The notes beneath the pieces were generated by a model that was given only the letters and a program-made list of their open reading frames with translations, was not told the DNA's origin and searched no databases. A stretch of 32,944 nt of DNA from Streptomyces sp. RP5T. GTDB lineage: Bacteria > Actinomycetota > Actinomycetes > Streptomycetales > Streptomycetaceae. The stretch's first letter is position 1. Every line of letters begins with the position of its first letter. The position numbers and the translations under genes were made by a program. The DNA lies in the NCBI RefSeq assembly GCF_003933965.1, contig NZ_RSAJ01000027.1, positions 1-32,944 of the forward strand, read 5' to 3'. This document shows, piece after piece, positions 1 to 8,243 of this stretch.

Positions 1-424
1 GCTCCGCCCGCCCGACCCGTATGAGGTGCCGCAGCCGCCGCGTGTGCGGCAGCGCGGCCGCCACCCGGTCCGTGAACTCGGCGTCGAAGACCAGCCCCAC
101 CAGATCCGCGTCCCGGTAGAGATAGACCAACTCATCTTCCACATAACGGTAGTTGACGTTGACCGGGACGATCCGCGCCTTCATGCACCCCAGCAGCGTC
201 TGCACGTACTCCACCCCGTTGTACAGGTGCAGTCCGACGTGCTCACCGGCTCTGACCCCGCTGTCGAGCAGATGGTGGCCGATCCGGTCGGCCACGGCGT
301 CCAGTTCCGCGTACGTCAGCCGGCGCTCCGCGCCCGTGCCGGGAATGTCGAGGTACGCGAGCGCCTCACGGTCCGGCACCACGTCGACGACCGACTCGAA
401 CAGGTCGGCAAGGTTGTACTCCAC
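1..424 (-). CDS. Acyl-CoA synthetase (AMP-forming ligase), N-terminal part only
   Basis: The protein reads VEYNLADLFESVVDVVPDRE and continues with the typical N-terminal half of ANL-family ligases: a LTYAELDAVADRIGHHLL segment, the GEHVGLHLYNGVEYVQTLLG block and the VPVNVNYRYVEDEL block. These enzymes activate a carboxylic acid with ATP and CoA. The GTG start at 424 is preceded by a strong AGGAGG-type ribosome binding site (in the bases just above 424). Only about 141 residues are in the window; the AMP-binding and C-terminal domains lie beyond base 1, so the substrate cannot be judged. It is transcribed divergently from the enoyl-CoA hydratase, with a palindrome between them, which suggests a shared regulator and a common pathway. 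Family assignment is confident; acyl specificity is unknown. Confidence 0.9.
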   Translation of the reverse strand, partial: MEYNLADLFESVVDVVPDREALAYLDIPGTGAERRLTYAELDAVADRIGHHLLDSGVRAGEHVGLHLYNGVEYVQTLLGCMKARIVPVNVNYRYVEDELVYLYRDADLVGLVFDAEFTDRVAAALPHTRRLRHLIRVGRAE

Positions 425-519
425 CGCTCCTCCTGAACTGGTCCCGGCCTGGCTCTGCGAGGGTTCGCCGGTCATCAGAGCAAAGGGCGGCGTGACTGTG
501 AAGGGCCCGCGCGAAGAAA

Positions 520-536
520 TCTGACTGACTGTCAGA
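520..536. promoter_or_regulatory. Inverted repeat, probable operator between the synthetase and hydratase genes
   Basis: TCTGAC-TGACT-GTCAGA is a perfect 6-base inverted repeat with a 5-base spacer, in the 177-base gap between two divergent acyl-CoA genes. The heptamer TGACTGT also occurs at about 493-499 and again inside this site. Divergent acyl-CoA operons in actinobacteria are commonly controlled by TetR-family repressors binding such dyads; no repressor gene is in the window, so the identity of the binder is inference. Confidence 0.5.
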
Positions 537-601
537 AAACCCTTGAAGTGCACCGGCGCCTCCTGCAACCTGTTCTCGTTCTGGCAGAGGGGAGACGGTC
601 G

Positions 602-1402
602 ATGAGTGGGACGGAACACCTCGGCATCCAGCGCGAGGGCGCCACACTGGTACTCACGCTCAACCGGCCCGAGGCGAAGAACGCGCTCTCGTTGCCGATG
701 CTGGTCGGCCTGTACGACGGCTGGATGGAGGCGGACGCGGACGACTCGATCCGCTCGGTCGTCCTCACCGGCGCGGGCGGCTCGTTCTGCGCCGGCATGG
801 ACCTCAAGGCCCTCGCGGGCAAGGACACCGGAGGCGAGCGGTACCGGGACCGGCTGACCGCCGACCCGGATCTGCACTGGAAGGCGCTGCTGCGCCACCA
901 CCGCCCCCGCAAACCGGTGATCGCGGCCGTCGAGGGCCACTGCGTCGCGGGCGGCACCGAGATGCTCCAGGGCACCGACATCCGGGTCGCAGGCGAGTCC
1001 GCGACCTTCGGCCTCTTCGAGGTCAGGCGCGGCCTGTTCCCGATCGGCGGCTCGACGGTCCGGCTGCAACGCCAGATCCCCCGCACCCACGCGCTGGAGA
1101 TGCTGCTCACCGGGCGCCCCTACACCGCGCGCGAGGCCGCCGGCATCGGCCTGATCGGTCACGTCGTCCCGGACGGCACGGCACTCGCCAAGGCCCTGGA
1201 GATCGCCGAACTGATCAACGGGTGTGGTCCATTGGCGGTGGAGGCGGTGAAGGCATCGGTCTACGAGACGGCTGAGATGACCGAGACCGACGGACTCGCA
1301 GCCGAACTCAAGCGCGGCTGGCCGGTCTTCGACACCGCCGACGCGAAGGAAGGGGCCCGCGCCTTTGCGGAGAAACGGCCGCCCGTTTACCGGCGGGCAT
1401 AG
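602..1402 (+). CDS. Enoyl-CoA hydratase/isomerase (crotonase family)
   Basis: This 266-residue protein is a crotonase. LNRPEAKNALS near residue 20 and the GGSFCAGMDLKALAG segment (about residues 58-72) form the CoA and first oxyanion-hole region. EGHCVAGGTEM near 115 is the second oxyanion-hole element. FGLFEVRRGLFPIGGS carries a Glu at the position of one catalytic Glu of hydratases, while the second position (IGGS rather than GAGGT) differs, so hydratase versus another crotonase reaction is not certain. ATG at 602 was chosen over an upstream in-frame start at 548 because AGGGGAG (588-594) lies 7 bases before it and homology begins there. It heads a co-directional group with the DUF35 and thiolase-like genes, pointing to breakdown of an acyl-CoA side chain. 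Confidence 0.93.
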   Translation: MSGTEHLGIQREGATLVLTLNRPEAKNALSLPMLVGLYDGWMEADADDSIRSVVLTGAGGSFCAGMDLKALAGKDTGGERYRDRLTADPDLHWKALLRHHRPRKPVIAAVEGHCVAGGTEMLQGTDIRVAGESATFGLFEVRRGLFPIGGSTVRLQRQIPRTHALEMLLTGRPYTAREAAGIGLIGHVVPDGTALAKALEIAELINGCGPLAVEAVKASVYETAEMTETDGLAAELKRGWPVFDTADAKEGARAFAEKRPPVYRRA

Positions 1403-1432
1403 CGCTGAGCCGGCTCCGGCCGGTTCACGGCT

Positions 1433-1482
1433 GCGGCTCCGTTGTGGCCGGTCGCGCAGTTCCCCGCGCCCCTGAAGGGGCG
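1433..1482 (+). repeat. Dispersed Streptomyces intergenic repeat with small hairpin
   Basis: The stretch containing GTTGTGGCCGGTCGCGCAGT followed by TCCCCGCGCCCCTGAAGGGG matches, from memory, a short element found many times between genes in Streptomyces chromosomes. CGCCCCT (1467-1473) and AGGGGCG (1476-1482) are complementary and can form a hairpin. It sits between the hydratase stop and the DUF35 start and may end or attenuate transcription there. Copy number cannot be checked from one window. Confidence 0.6.
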
Positions 1483-1516
1483 ACTCACCACCGACCCCTC
1501 AAGGAGGCACGCGCCC

Positions 1517-2461
1517 ATGGCCGACGTACTCAAGGCGCCGCTCGTCGTTGAATTTCCCTTCACCCGTTCCCTCAGCCCCGTCCAGAGCGCCTTCCTGACC
1601 GGGCTCCGCGAACGCGTGGTCCTCGGTGTGCGGACCCGTGACGGCCGCACCCTGGTTCCGCCCGTCGAGTACGACCCGGTCACCGCCGAGGAGATACGCG
1701 AGCTCGTCCCCGTCGGCGTCACCGGCACCGTGACCACCTGGGCCTGGAACCCCGCCCCGCGTCGCGGCCAGCCGTTGGACACGCCGTTCGCCTGGGTCCT
1801 GGTGAAGCTCGACGGCGCCGACACCGCCCTGCTGCACGCCCTGGCCGCCCCCGGCCCCGACGCCGTGCACACCGGCATGCGGGTCCGCGTCCGCTGGGCC
1901 GGGGAACGCGTCGGCGCCATCACCGACATCGCCTGCTTCGAGCCGTACGACGGAGACAACTCTGAAGTCACCGTGCACGCAGGCGAGTTCGAGGACCCGG
2001 TCCACGGCGTCATCGCCCACGCCCGCCTCGACTACACCTACTCACCGGGCCGCGCCCAGACCGCCTACATCAAGGCGCTGGAAACCGAACGGCGGGCCGT
2101 CGGCGAGCGCTGCCCCTCCTGCCGCAAGGTGTACGTCCCGCCGAGGGGTGCCTGCCCCACATGTGGCGTGGCCACATCGGAGCAGGTGGAAGTGGGTCCC
2201 GCCGGCACGGTGACCACCTTCTGCATCGTCAACATCAAGGCGAAGAACCTCGACATCGAGGTCCCGTACGTCTACGCCCACATCGCCCTCGACGGCGCCG
2301 ACCTCGCCCTGCACGGCCGGATCGGCGGAATCCCCTACGACCAGGTGCGCATGGGCCTCAGGGTCGAACCGGTGTGGACCGAGGGCGGCCGCTACCCGGA
2401 CCACTACCGGCCCACCGGCGAACCCGACGCGGAGTACGACACCTACAAGGAGCTGCTGTGA
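1517..2461 (+). CDS. Tandem DUF35 OB-fold protein with zinc ribbon
   Basis: The 314-residue protein has two related halves. Residues of about 60-140 form an OB-fold (GVTGTVTTWAWNPAPRRG...PFAWVLVKLDGADTALLHAL). The second half starts with a helix (IKALETERRAVGERC), then the zinc ribbon CPSCRKVYVPPRGACPTCG (four Cys) and a second OB-fold (AGTVTTFCIVNIKAKN...PYVYAHIALDGADLALHG). In known systems DUF35 proteins dock onto thiolase-fold proteins and bind acyl-CoA; in steroid side-chain degradation the pair acts as a retro-aldolase. AAGGAGG at 1501-1507, 9 bases before ATG 1517, fixes the start. The stop overlaps the next start (GTGA), so it is translationally coupled to its probable partner. Substrate unknown. 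Confidence 0.9.
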   Translation: MADVLKAPLVVEFPFTRSLSPVQSAFLTGLRERVVLGVRTRDGRTLVPPVEYDPVTAEEIRELVPVGVTGTVTTWAWNPAPRRGQPLDTPFAWVLVKLDGADTALLHALAAPGPDAVHTGMRVRVRWAGERVGAITDIACFEPYDGDNSEVTVHAGEFEDPVHGVIAHARLDYTYSPGRAQTAYIKALETERRAVGERCPSCRKVYVPPRGACPTCGVATSEQVEVGPAGTVTTFCIVNIKAKNLDIEVPYVYAHIALDGADLALHGRIGGIPYDQVRMGLRVEPVWTEGGRYPDHYRPTGEPDAEYDTYKELL

Positions 2462-3501
2462 CCCGTGACATCGCGGTCGTCGCCTTCGCCCAGTCCGACA
2501 CCCTGCGCTCCACCGAGGAACTGTCCGAGGTGGAGATGCTCATGCCCGTCCTGCACGACGTCCGCGCGCAGACCGGACTCAAGACCGCAGACATCGGCTT
2601 CACCTGCTCCGGCTCCTGCGACTACCTCGCCGGGCGCGCCTTCTCCTTCACCCTCGCCCTCGACGGCGTGGGCGCCTGGCCCCCCATCTCCGAGTCGCAC
2701 GTCGAGACGGACGGGGCGTGGGCGCTGTACGAGGCGTGGACCAAGCTGCTGTCCGGGGACGCCGACACCGCGCTGGTGTACTCCTACGGCAAGTCCTCGC
2801 CCGGCTCCCTGCGCGACGTGCTCACCCGGCAGCTCGACCCGTACTACCTCGCCCCCCTGTGGCCCGACTCCGTCGCCCTCGCGGCCCTCCAGGCCCAGGC
2901 GCTGATCGACGCGGGCGACACGGACGAGCGCGAGCTGGCGGAGATCGGAGCTCGCAGCAGGGCCACCGACAACCCGCGTGCACAGCTCAAGGCGCCCGTA
3001 CCGCAAGGGGATTACCTCGTACGCCCGCTGCGCACCGGCGACTGCCCGCCCGTCGGTGACGGGGCCGCCGCCGTGATCCTCGCGGCGGGGGAGCGGGCCG
3101 GTGAACTGTGCGAGCGCCCCGCCTGGATCCGCGGCATCGACCACCGCATCGAGGCGCACTCGCTCGGCGTCCGCGACCTGACCGACTCCCCCTCCACCCG
3201 CCTCGCCGCCGAGAAGGCCGGGGTCTTCGAACGGCCCGTGGACACCGCCGAGTTGCACGCCCCGTTCACCTCGCAGGAGGTCGTCCTGCGCAAGGCGCTG
3301 CGCCTCGACGGCGCCACGCGGGTCAACCCGTCCGGCGGCGCCCTCGCCGCCAACCCGATGATGGCCGCCGGTCTCGCCCGCATCGGCGAGGCCGCCGCAC
3401 GGATCCACCGGGGCGAGTCCGACCGCGCCCTCGCCCACGCCACCTCCGGGCCCTGTCTGCAGCAGAACCTGGTCGCCGTACTCGAAGGGGATCCCCGATG
3501 A
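2458..3501 (+). CDS. Thiolase-fold (lipid-transfer-like) protein without the nucleophilic Cys
   Basis: The 347-residue protein starts at GTG 2458, overlapping the upstream stop by 4 bases. It has the thiolase-fold layout: N-terminal sheet (DIAVVAFAQSD), the middle DTALVYSYGKSS strand, a GDGAAAVILAAGERA strand, NPSGGALAANPMMAAGLARI, and the C-terminal SGPCLQQN. At the position of the thiolase nucleophile the sequence reads VETDGAWAL, with no Cys, so a standard claisen thiolysis is unlikely. Cys in SGPCLQQN is at the usual C-terminal site. Position next to a DUF35 gene and a second thiolase-like gene suggests one subunit of a heteromeric aldolase or thioesterase-like complex. The family call is solid; the reaction is inferred. 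Confidence 0.85.
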   Translation: MTRDIAVVAFAQSDTLRSTEELSEVEMLMPVLHDVRAQTGLKTADIGFTCSGSCDYLAGRAFSFTLALDGVGAWPPISESHVETDGAWALYEAWTKLLSGDADTALVYSYGKSSPGSLRDVLTRQLDPYYLAPLWPDSVALAALQAQALIDAGDTDERELAEIGARSRATDNPRAQLKAPVPQGDYLVRPLRTGDCPPVGDGAAAVILAAGERAGELCERPAWIRGIDHRIEAHSLGVRDLTDSPSTRLAAEKAGVFERPVDTAELHAPFTSQEVVLRKALRLDGATRVNPSGGALAANPMMAAGLARIGEAAARIHRGESDRALAHATSGPCLQQNLVAVLEGDPR

Positions 3502-4664
3502 GCAAGGAGCCCGTGGCCGTCGTAGGCATCGGCCAGACCAAGCACGTCGCGGCCCGCCGGGACGTGTCGATCGCCGGGCTCGTCCGGGAGGCCGCCCGAA
3601 GGGCCCTGGACGACGCCGAGCTGACCTGGGCCGACATCGACGCCGTGGTGATCGGCAAGGCGCCCGACTTCTTCGAGGGCGTCATGATGCCGGAGCTGTA
3701 CCTGGCCGACGCGCTCGGCGCGGTGGGCAAGCCGATGCTGCGGGTGCACACCGCGGGCAGCGTCGGCGGCTCCACCGCACTGGTCGCCGCGAACCTGGTG
3801 GCGGCCAGGGTGCACGGGACGGTCCTCACCCTCGCATTCGAGAAGCAGTCCGAGTCCAACGCCATGTGGGGCCTGTCCCTGCCGATCCCCTTCCAGCAGC
3901 CCCTGCTCGCCGGAGCCGGCGGCTTCTTCGCGCCGCACGTGCGCGCGTACATGCGGCGCACCGGCGCGCCGGACACCGTCGGCTCCCTGGTCGCGTACAA
4001 GGACCGCCGCAACGCGCTCAGGAACCCGTACGCCCATCTGCACGAGCACGACATCACCCTGGAGAAGGTCCAGGCCTCGCCCATGCTCTGGGACCCGATC
4101 CGCTACTCCGAGACCTGCCCCTCCTCCGACGGCGCCTGCGCCATGGTGCTCACCGACCGGGCCGGAGCCGCCCGCGCGCCCCGCCCCCCGGCCTGGATGC
4201 TGGGCGGCGCCATGCGCAGCGAGCCCACGCTGTTCGCCGGCAAGGACGCCGTCTCGCCCCAGGCCGGCAAGGACTGCGCGGCCGACGTGTACCGGCAGGC
4301 GGGGATCGCCGACCCGCGCCGGGACATCGACGCCGTCGAGATGTACGTGCCGTTCTCCTGGTACGAACCCATGTGGCTGGAGAACCTCGGCTTCGCCGAC
4401 GAGGGCGAGGGCTGGAAACTGACCGAGGCCGGGGTCACCGAGCTGGACGGGGACCTGCCCGTCAACATGTCGGGCGGCGTCCTGTCCACCAATCCGATCG
4501 GGGCCTCCGGAATGATCCGCTTCGCCGAGGCCGCCCTCCAGGTGCGCGGCCAGGCCGGGGAACACCAGGTGGAGGGCGCCCGCAAGGTGCTCGGGCACGC
4601 CTACGGCGGCGGATCGCAGTTCTTCTCCATGTGGCTGGTGGGGTCCGAGCCCCCGGATGCGTGA
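3498..4664 (+). CDS. Second thiolase-fold protein (SCP-x/Ltp2-like), Cys replaced by Ser
   Basis: ATG 3498 overlaps the previous stop (ATGA). The 388-residue protein shows thiolase-fold landmarks: VAVVGIGQTKH, SIAGLVREAARRALDDA, HTAGSVGGSTALVAANL around residues 84-100, SDGACAMVL, DAVEMYVPFSWYEPMWLENL, VNMSGGVLSTNPIGASGMIR and HAYGGGSQFF at the C-terminus. In SCP-x thiolases the segment aligned with GSVGGSTAL carries the catalytic Cys; here Ser88 occupies it. A Tyr (about residue 369) stands where thiolases keep the second Cys/Gly motif, as I recall for the steroid aldolase Ltp2. With the DUF35 neighbour this fits a retro-aldolase cleaving a beta-hydroxyacyl-CoA made by the hydratase. That role is inference. 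Confidence 0.85.
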   Translation: MSKEPVAVVGIGQTKHVAARRDVSIAGLVREAARRALDDAELTWADIDAVVIGKAPDFFEGVMMPELYLADALGAVGKPMLRVHTAGSVGGSTALVAANLVAARVHGTVLTLAFEKQSESNAMWGLSLPIPFQQPLLAGAGGFFAPHVRAYMRRTGAPDTVGSLVAYKDRRNALRNPYAHLHEHDITLEKVQASPMLWDPIRYSETCPSSDGACAMVLTDRAGAARAPRPPAWMLGGAMRSEPTLFAGKDAVSPQAGKDCAADVYRQAGIADPRRDIDAVEMYVPFSWYEPMWLENLGFADEGEGWKLTEAGVTELDGDLPVNMSGGVLSTNPIGASGMIRFAEAALQVRGQAGEHQVEGARKVLGHAYGGGSQFFSMWLVGSEPPDA

Positions 4665-4696
4665 ACCGACTCCCAAAAGGTCCCCCTCACGTGGCC

Positions 4697-4725
4697 TGTC
4701 GGCGGTCGGAGTCGATCGCTAGGCT
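4697..4725 (+). promoter_or_regulatory. Possible promoter of the DUF397 gene
   Basis: TAGGCT at 4720-4725 fits the TANNNT form of Streptomyces -10 boxes. TGTCGG at 4697-4702 lies 17 bases upstream, a weak -35. Start of the gene is 35 bases downstream. Confidence 0.4.
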
Positions 4726-4759
4726 GGCCGCGGACGAAGCGATCGGGAGGAGCACGGAC

Positions 4760-5002
4760 GTGGCCGAGACCACCATCCAGCAGCAGCCGCTCATGGGCTG
4801 GGACAAGCCGGAGCTGGACCTGAGCAACGCCGATTGGCACTCGAGCAGCCGCGGTCTGGGGGATGTCCAGATCGCCTTCGTCGAGGGGTTCATCGCGATG
4901 CGCAACAGCGGCCGCCCGGAGAGCCCCTCCTTGATCTTCACCCCCGCGGAGTGGGGCGCGTTCGTGTCGGGGGCGCGGGAAGGAGAGTTCGACCTCACCT
5001 GA
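4760..5002 (+). CDS. DUF397 domain protein
   Basis: An 80-residue protein of the DUF397 type: DWHSSSRGLGDVQIAFVEGF near residues 26-45, then MRNSGRPESPSLIFTPAEWGAFVSGAREGEFDL. DUF397 proteins are abundant in Streptomyces, usually beside an XRE helix-turn-helix partner and act as small regulators or toxin-antitoxin-like modules; the BldB developmental protein belongs to a related group. GTG 4760 follows GGGAGGAGC with normal spacing. No XRE partner is adjacent, so it is an orphan here, and its target is unknown. A small stem (CTCACC 4994-4999 with GGTGAG 5004-5009) overlaps the stop. Confidence 0.88.
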   Translation: MAETTIQQQPLMGWDKPELDLSNADWHSSSRGLGDVQIAFVEGFIAMRNSGRPESPSLIFTPAEWGAFVSGAREGEFDLT

Positions 5003-5284
5003 GGGTGAGCACCCGGGCCAACCGGTCCGTCACGTGAAGGGCCTCGCCGCGCTGCGTGACCTGCCGGCCGCCGTGCGCGGTACGGCGCCGCCGCCGACCG
5101 GGACCGCCGGTGCCGACGGCCTGGTCCACCTCCCCTCCCGGTCCTGCGAACACCTCTTCCCACCCGGCACCGGGTGGGCCGACAAGGGCCCGTCGGCCGT
5201 CCGCGAGGCGTACGCTGAGGTGCCTGTAGGTCACGGTGTGCGCTCGCTCCCCGCGCGGGTGCGACCCCGTGACGGGGGGTCGTC
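5003..5284. other. Intergenic stretch before the LuxR-type regulator
   Basis: Two short open frames exist here, 84 codons plus (5034-5288) and 79 codons minus (4995-5234). Both have only moderate third-position GC (about 85 percent), are rich in Pro, Gly or Arg, and match no family I know. TACGCT at 5211-5216 could be the -10 box for the downstream regulator, and ACGGGGGG just before 5285 is its ribosome binding site. I regard the stretch as regulatory rather than coding. Confidence 0.45.
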
Positions 5285-8170
5285 ATGATGCAGCGCGGTG
5301 TTCTGAGCAGAAGGACTCTCCTGGAGCGGGAGAGCGAACTCGCCACCGTCGACGAGGCGTTGGCGGAGCTCACCGGGCTGCGCCCGGATGGTGCCGAACC
5401 GTCCGCACGTCCCCGCGGCGCCCTGCTCGCGGTGGCCGGCCGCCCCGGCATCGGCAAGACGACCCTGCTCGCCGAGGTCCGCCGCCGCGCCGCCGCCCGG
5501 GGCTGCACCGTCCTGGCGGCCCGCGGCGGCGACCAGGAGCAGCGCGTCGCCTTCCACGTCGCCCGGCAACTCCTCCAGCCCCGGTTCGCCGACGCGGGCG
5601 AAGCCGACCTCCGCGACCGGCTGGGCAGTTGGTACGACATCGTCGGCCCCGCGCTCGGCCTGTGCGCCCCGACCGACGGCGCGCCGCCCGACCCGCAGGG
5701 CCTGCGCGACGGACTCGACTGGGTCCTCACCCACCTCGCCGTCCTGCGCGCCCCGCTGGTGCTGGTCCTCGACGACGCCCACTGGGCCGACCCCGAGTCC
5801 CTGGGCTGGCTGTCCGCGTTCGCGCCGCGCGCCGAGGAACTGCCGATGCTGATCGTCGTCGCCTACCGGCCCGACGAACTCCCCGAGCACGCCGAGTCGT
5901 TCAGGGCCCTGCCCGGCCGGGCGGGCGGCCGTCCCCTCGTCCTGGAACCGCTCAGCGCCGTCGCCGTCGCCCGCCTCGTACGGGAGACGCTCGGCGCCCA
6001 CGCCGACGACGCGTTCTGCCGGGAATGCTGGGCCGTCACCGCCGGCAACCCCTTCGAGACGGTCGAACTGACCGCCAAGGTGCACGACCGCGGGGTCACC
6101 CCGACCGAGGACGCCGCCCACCTGCTCCGCGACCTCGCGGCCGCCGTCAAGGGCAGCGGACTGGTCGCCCGCCTCGAACGCCTGGGCGCCTCCACCGTCC
6201 GCTTCGCCTGGGCCTGCGCGGTCCTCGGCACCGAGATCCACCCCCACCTCGCCGCCGCCGTCGCGGGCCTCGGCCACGAGGAGGCCGCCGACGCCGCCGA
6301 CGCCCTGCGCGGCGCCCGCATCCTCACCGGCGTGGAATCCCTGGAATTCGTCCACCCGCTCATCGCCACCGCCGTCTACCGGGCCATCCCGGCGGGCTTC
6401 CGCGTCGCGCTGCACGGCCAGGCCGCCTGGTGCGTCGTGGACGACGGAAGGGGACCGGCCGCCGCCGCCCGCCACCTCCTGGAGACCCACCCCGACAGCG
6501 ACCCCTGGGTCGTCCAGCAACTGCGCGCCGCCGCGGCCGAGACCCTGCGCTCCGGCGCCCCGGACGCGGCCCGCAGCTATCTCGCCCGCGCCCTGCGCGA
6601 ACCCCCGCCCTTCGAGGACCGCGCCGCCGTCCTGTACGAACTGGGCAGCGCCTCCCTGCTCACCGAACCGGCCACCACGGTCAACCACCTGCGCGCCGCC
6701 CTGGAAGAGCCCATCGCCGAACCCGGTCTGCGCCACCGCATCGTCTACCGGCTCGCCCAGGTCCTCGCCCACAGCGACCGCCTCGCCGAGGCCTCCGACA
6801 CCCTCACCCGCGAGATCGAGGTCACCGGCGACGCCCGCGTCAAGCTGCGCATGGTCGCCGAGCAACTCATGTGGGACGCCTTCCGCGCCGACGAACCCGA
6901 CCACCCCTCCCGCTCCCGCCGCATGGCGAGGCTCGCCGACCGTCTCACCGGCCGCGACCTCACCGAGCGGTACATCATCGGCCTGCGCACCTGGGACGCC
7001 GTACTGCGCGGCGAACCCGCCCCCGTCGCCCTGCGGCACGCCGAGCGGGCGCTCGCCGGCGGCCTCGGCTGGGCGGAGCCGGACCGCGGCTTCGAGGTGC
7101 CCGTCCTGGTCGCCCTCGCGTTCACCTACGCCGACCGGCCCGGCCGCACCGAGGAACTCTTCGCCGCCGGGATCGCCGACTTCGAACGCCAGGGCTGGCG
7201 CGGCGCCCACCTGTCCTTCGCCTACACCCTCCTCGCCTACGTGCGCTTCCGCCGCGGCCGCCTCGCCGAGGCCGAGGACTTCGTCCGCGCCGGGCTGCGG
7301 CTCGCCGAGCGCGTGGGCCCCGGCACCCCCGCCCAGTGGTACGCGGTGGGCATCCTGATCGAGGTCCTGCTGGCCCGCGGCCGGGTCGAGGAGGCCGCGC
7401 AGATCGCCGAGGACCACTCCTTCAGCGCCCCCTACCCGGCCGCGGTGGTCTTCCCCGACGCCCAGACCGTGCGCGGCGAGCTGCTGCTGGCCCGCGGCCT
7501 GGCCAGGGACGCGGCCGCCGAACTGGCCGCCGCCGGCCGCCGCCTGGAACCGCGCGGCGTGCGCAACCCCGCCTGGTGCCCCTGGCAGCTCCACCTGGCC
7601 CGCGCCCAGAGCCACGACGACCCCGACCGGGCGGTCACCACGGCCCTGGAAGCGGTGGCCCGGGCCCGGCAGTTCGGGGCCCCGTCCGCCGTCGGCCAGG
7701 CGCTCAGGCTGGCCGCCGAGGTCTCGCCCGGCTCGGCCCGGGTCAAGCTCCTGGAGGAGTCGGTCGCCCATCTGGAACGCTCTCCGGCCGCCTACGAGCT
7801 CGCCTGCGCGCTGGTGGCCCTGGGCGCGGAACTCCGTCGCGCCGGCCGTGCCCGGGAGGCGGCGGAGAACCTCTACCGGGGACTGGACACAGCCGTCCAG
7901 TGCGGCGCCGACGCCCTGATCGAGACCGCCCGCGACGAACTGATCGCCGCGGGCCTGCGCCCCCGCCGCCTGCACAGCACGGAGACGGACACGCTCACCG
8001 CACGCGAACGCACGGCGGCCGAGCTGGCCGCCCGGGGGTGCACGGACGACGAGATCGCCAGAGAACTGAACGCGGACGACCAGACGGTGACCCGCCTGCT
8101 GTCGGCCGTGTGCCGCAAGCTGGGAACGGACAGCACCGGCCTGCGGACGGTGAGTGATCTCCTGCAGTGA
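5285..8170 (+). CDS. Large ATPase LuxR-family transcriptional regulator (LAL)
   Basis: The 961-residue protein has the LAL plan. Residues about 12-35 (LERESELATVDEALAEL) open an AAA/STAND ATPase. Walker A is GRPGIGKTT (residues 52-60) and Walker B is LVLVLDDAHWAD (about 157-168). A long helical, TPR-like middle follows. The last 60 residues form a LuxR helix-turn-helix (LTARERTAAELAARGCTDDE through CRKLGTDSTGL). The recognition helix reads QTVTRLLSAV rather than the usual TVxxHL pattern, so its operator may differ from the family norm. LAL regulators typically activate catabolic or antibiotic genes in response to a ligand. ATG 5285 follows a G-rich site; a second Met is next. No clear target gene is adjacent. 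Confidence 0.92.
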   Translation: MMQRGVLSRRTLLERESELATVDEALAELTGLRPDGAEPSARPRGALLAVAGRPGIGKTTLLAEVRRRAAARGCTVLAARGGDQEQRVAFHVARQLLQPRFADAGEADLRDRLGSWYDIVGPALGLCAPTDGAPPDPQGLRDGLDWVLTHLAVLRAPLVLVLDDAHWADPESLGWLSAFAPRAEELPMLIVVAYRPDELPEHAESFRALPGRAGGRPLVLEPLSAVAVARLVRETLGAHADDAFCRECWAVTAGNPFETVELTAKVHDRGVTPTEDAAHLLRDLAAAVKGSGLVARLERLGASTVRFAWACAVLGTEIHPHLAAAVAGLGHEEAADAADALRGARILTGVESLEFVHPLIATAVYRAIPAGFRVALHGQAAWCVVDDGRGPAAAARHLLETHPDSDPWVVQQLRAAAAETLRSGAPDAARSYLARALREPPPFEDRAAVLYELGSASLLTEPATTVNHLRAALEEPIAEPGLRHRIVYRLAQVLAHSDRLAEASDTLTREIEVTGDARVKLRMVAEQLMWDAFRADEPDHPSRSRRMARLADRLTGRDLTERYIIGLRTWDAVLRGEPAPVALRHAERALAGGLGWAEPDRGFEVPVLVALAFTYADRPGRTEELFAAGIADFERQGWRGAHLSFAYTLLAYVRFRRGRLAEAEDFVRAGLRLAERVGPGTPAQWYAVGILIEVLLARGRVEEAAQIAEDHSFSAPYPAAVVFPDAQTVRGELLLARGLARDAAAELAAAGRRLEPRGVRNPAWCPWQLHLARAQSHDDPDRAVTTALEAVARARQFGAPSAVGQALRLAAEVSPGSARVKLLEESVAHLERSPAAYELACALVALGAELRRAGRAREAAENLYRGLDTAVQCGADALIETARDELIAAGLRPRRLHSTETDTLTARERTAAELAARGCTDDEIARELNADDQTVTRLLSAVCRKLGTDSTGLRTVSDLLQ

Positions 8171-8231
8171 AGCGGGAAACCGTCCGGCCGGCCCCACGCC
8201 CCTGGACCCGCACGAGCACGTGATGGCCCAT

Positions 8232-8237
8232 TACGAT
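8232..8237 (+). promoter_or_regulatory. -10 box of a leaderless transcript
   Basis: TACGAT ends 6 bases before ATG 8244, so transcription should start at or next to the A of the start codon. This is a common leaderless arrangement in Streptomyces. No convincing -35 box is visible. Confidence 0.5.
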
Positions 8238-8243
8238 GGGCGC

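Noticed and set aside
5034..5288. An 84-codon plus frame or a 79-codon minus frame (4995-5234) between the DUF397 and LuxR-type genes
   Set aside because: No ribosome binding site, family match or clear codon bias for either.
5231..8197. A 988-codon open frame on the minus strand across the LuxR-type gene, and a 973-codon plus frame at 5236-8157
   Set aside because: Both are GC-bias shadows. They are Gly/Arg/Pro rich, have no known domains, and the 961-residue frame has Walker motifs and a helix-turn-helix.
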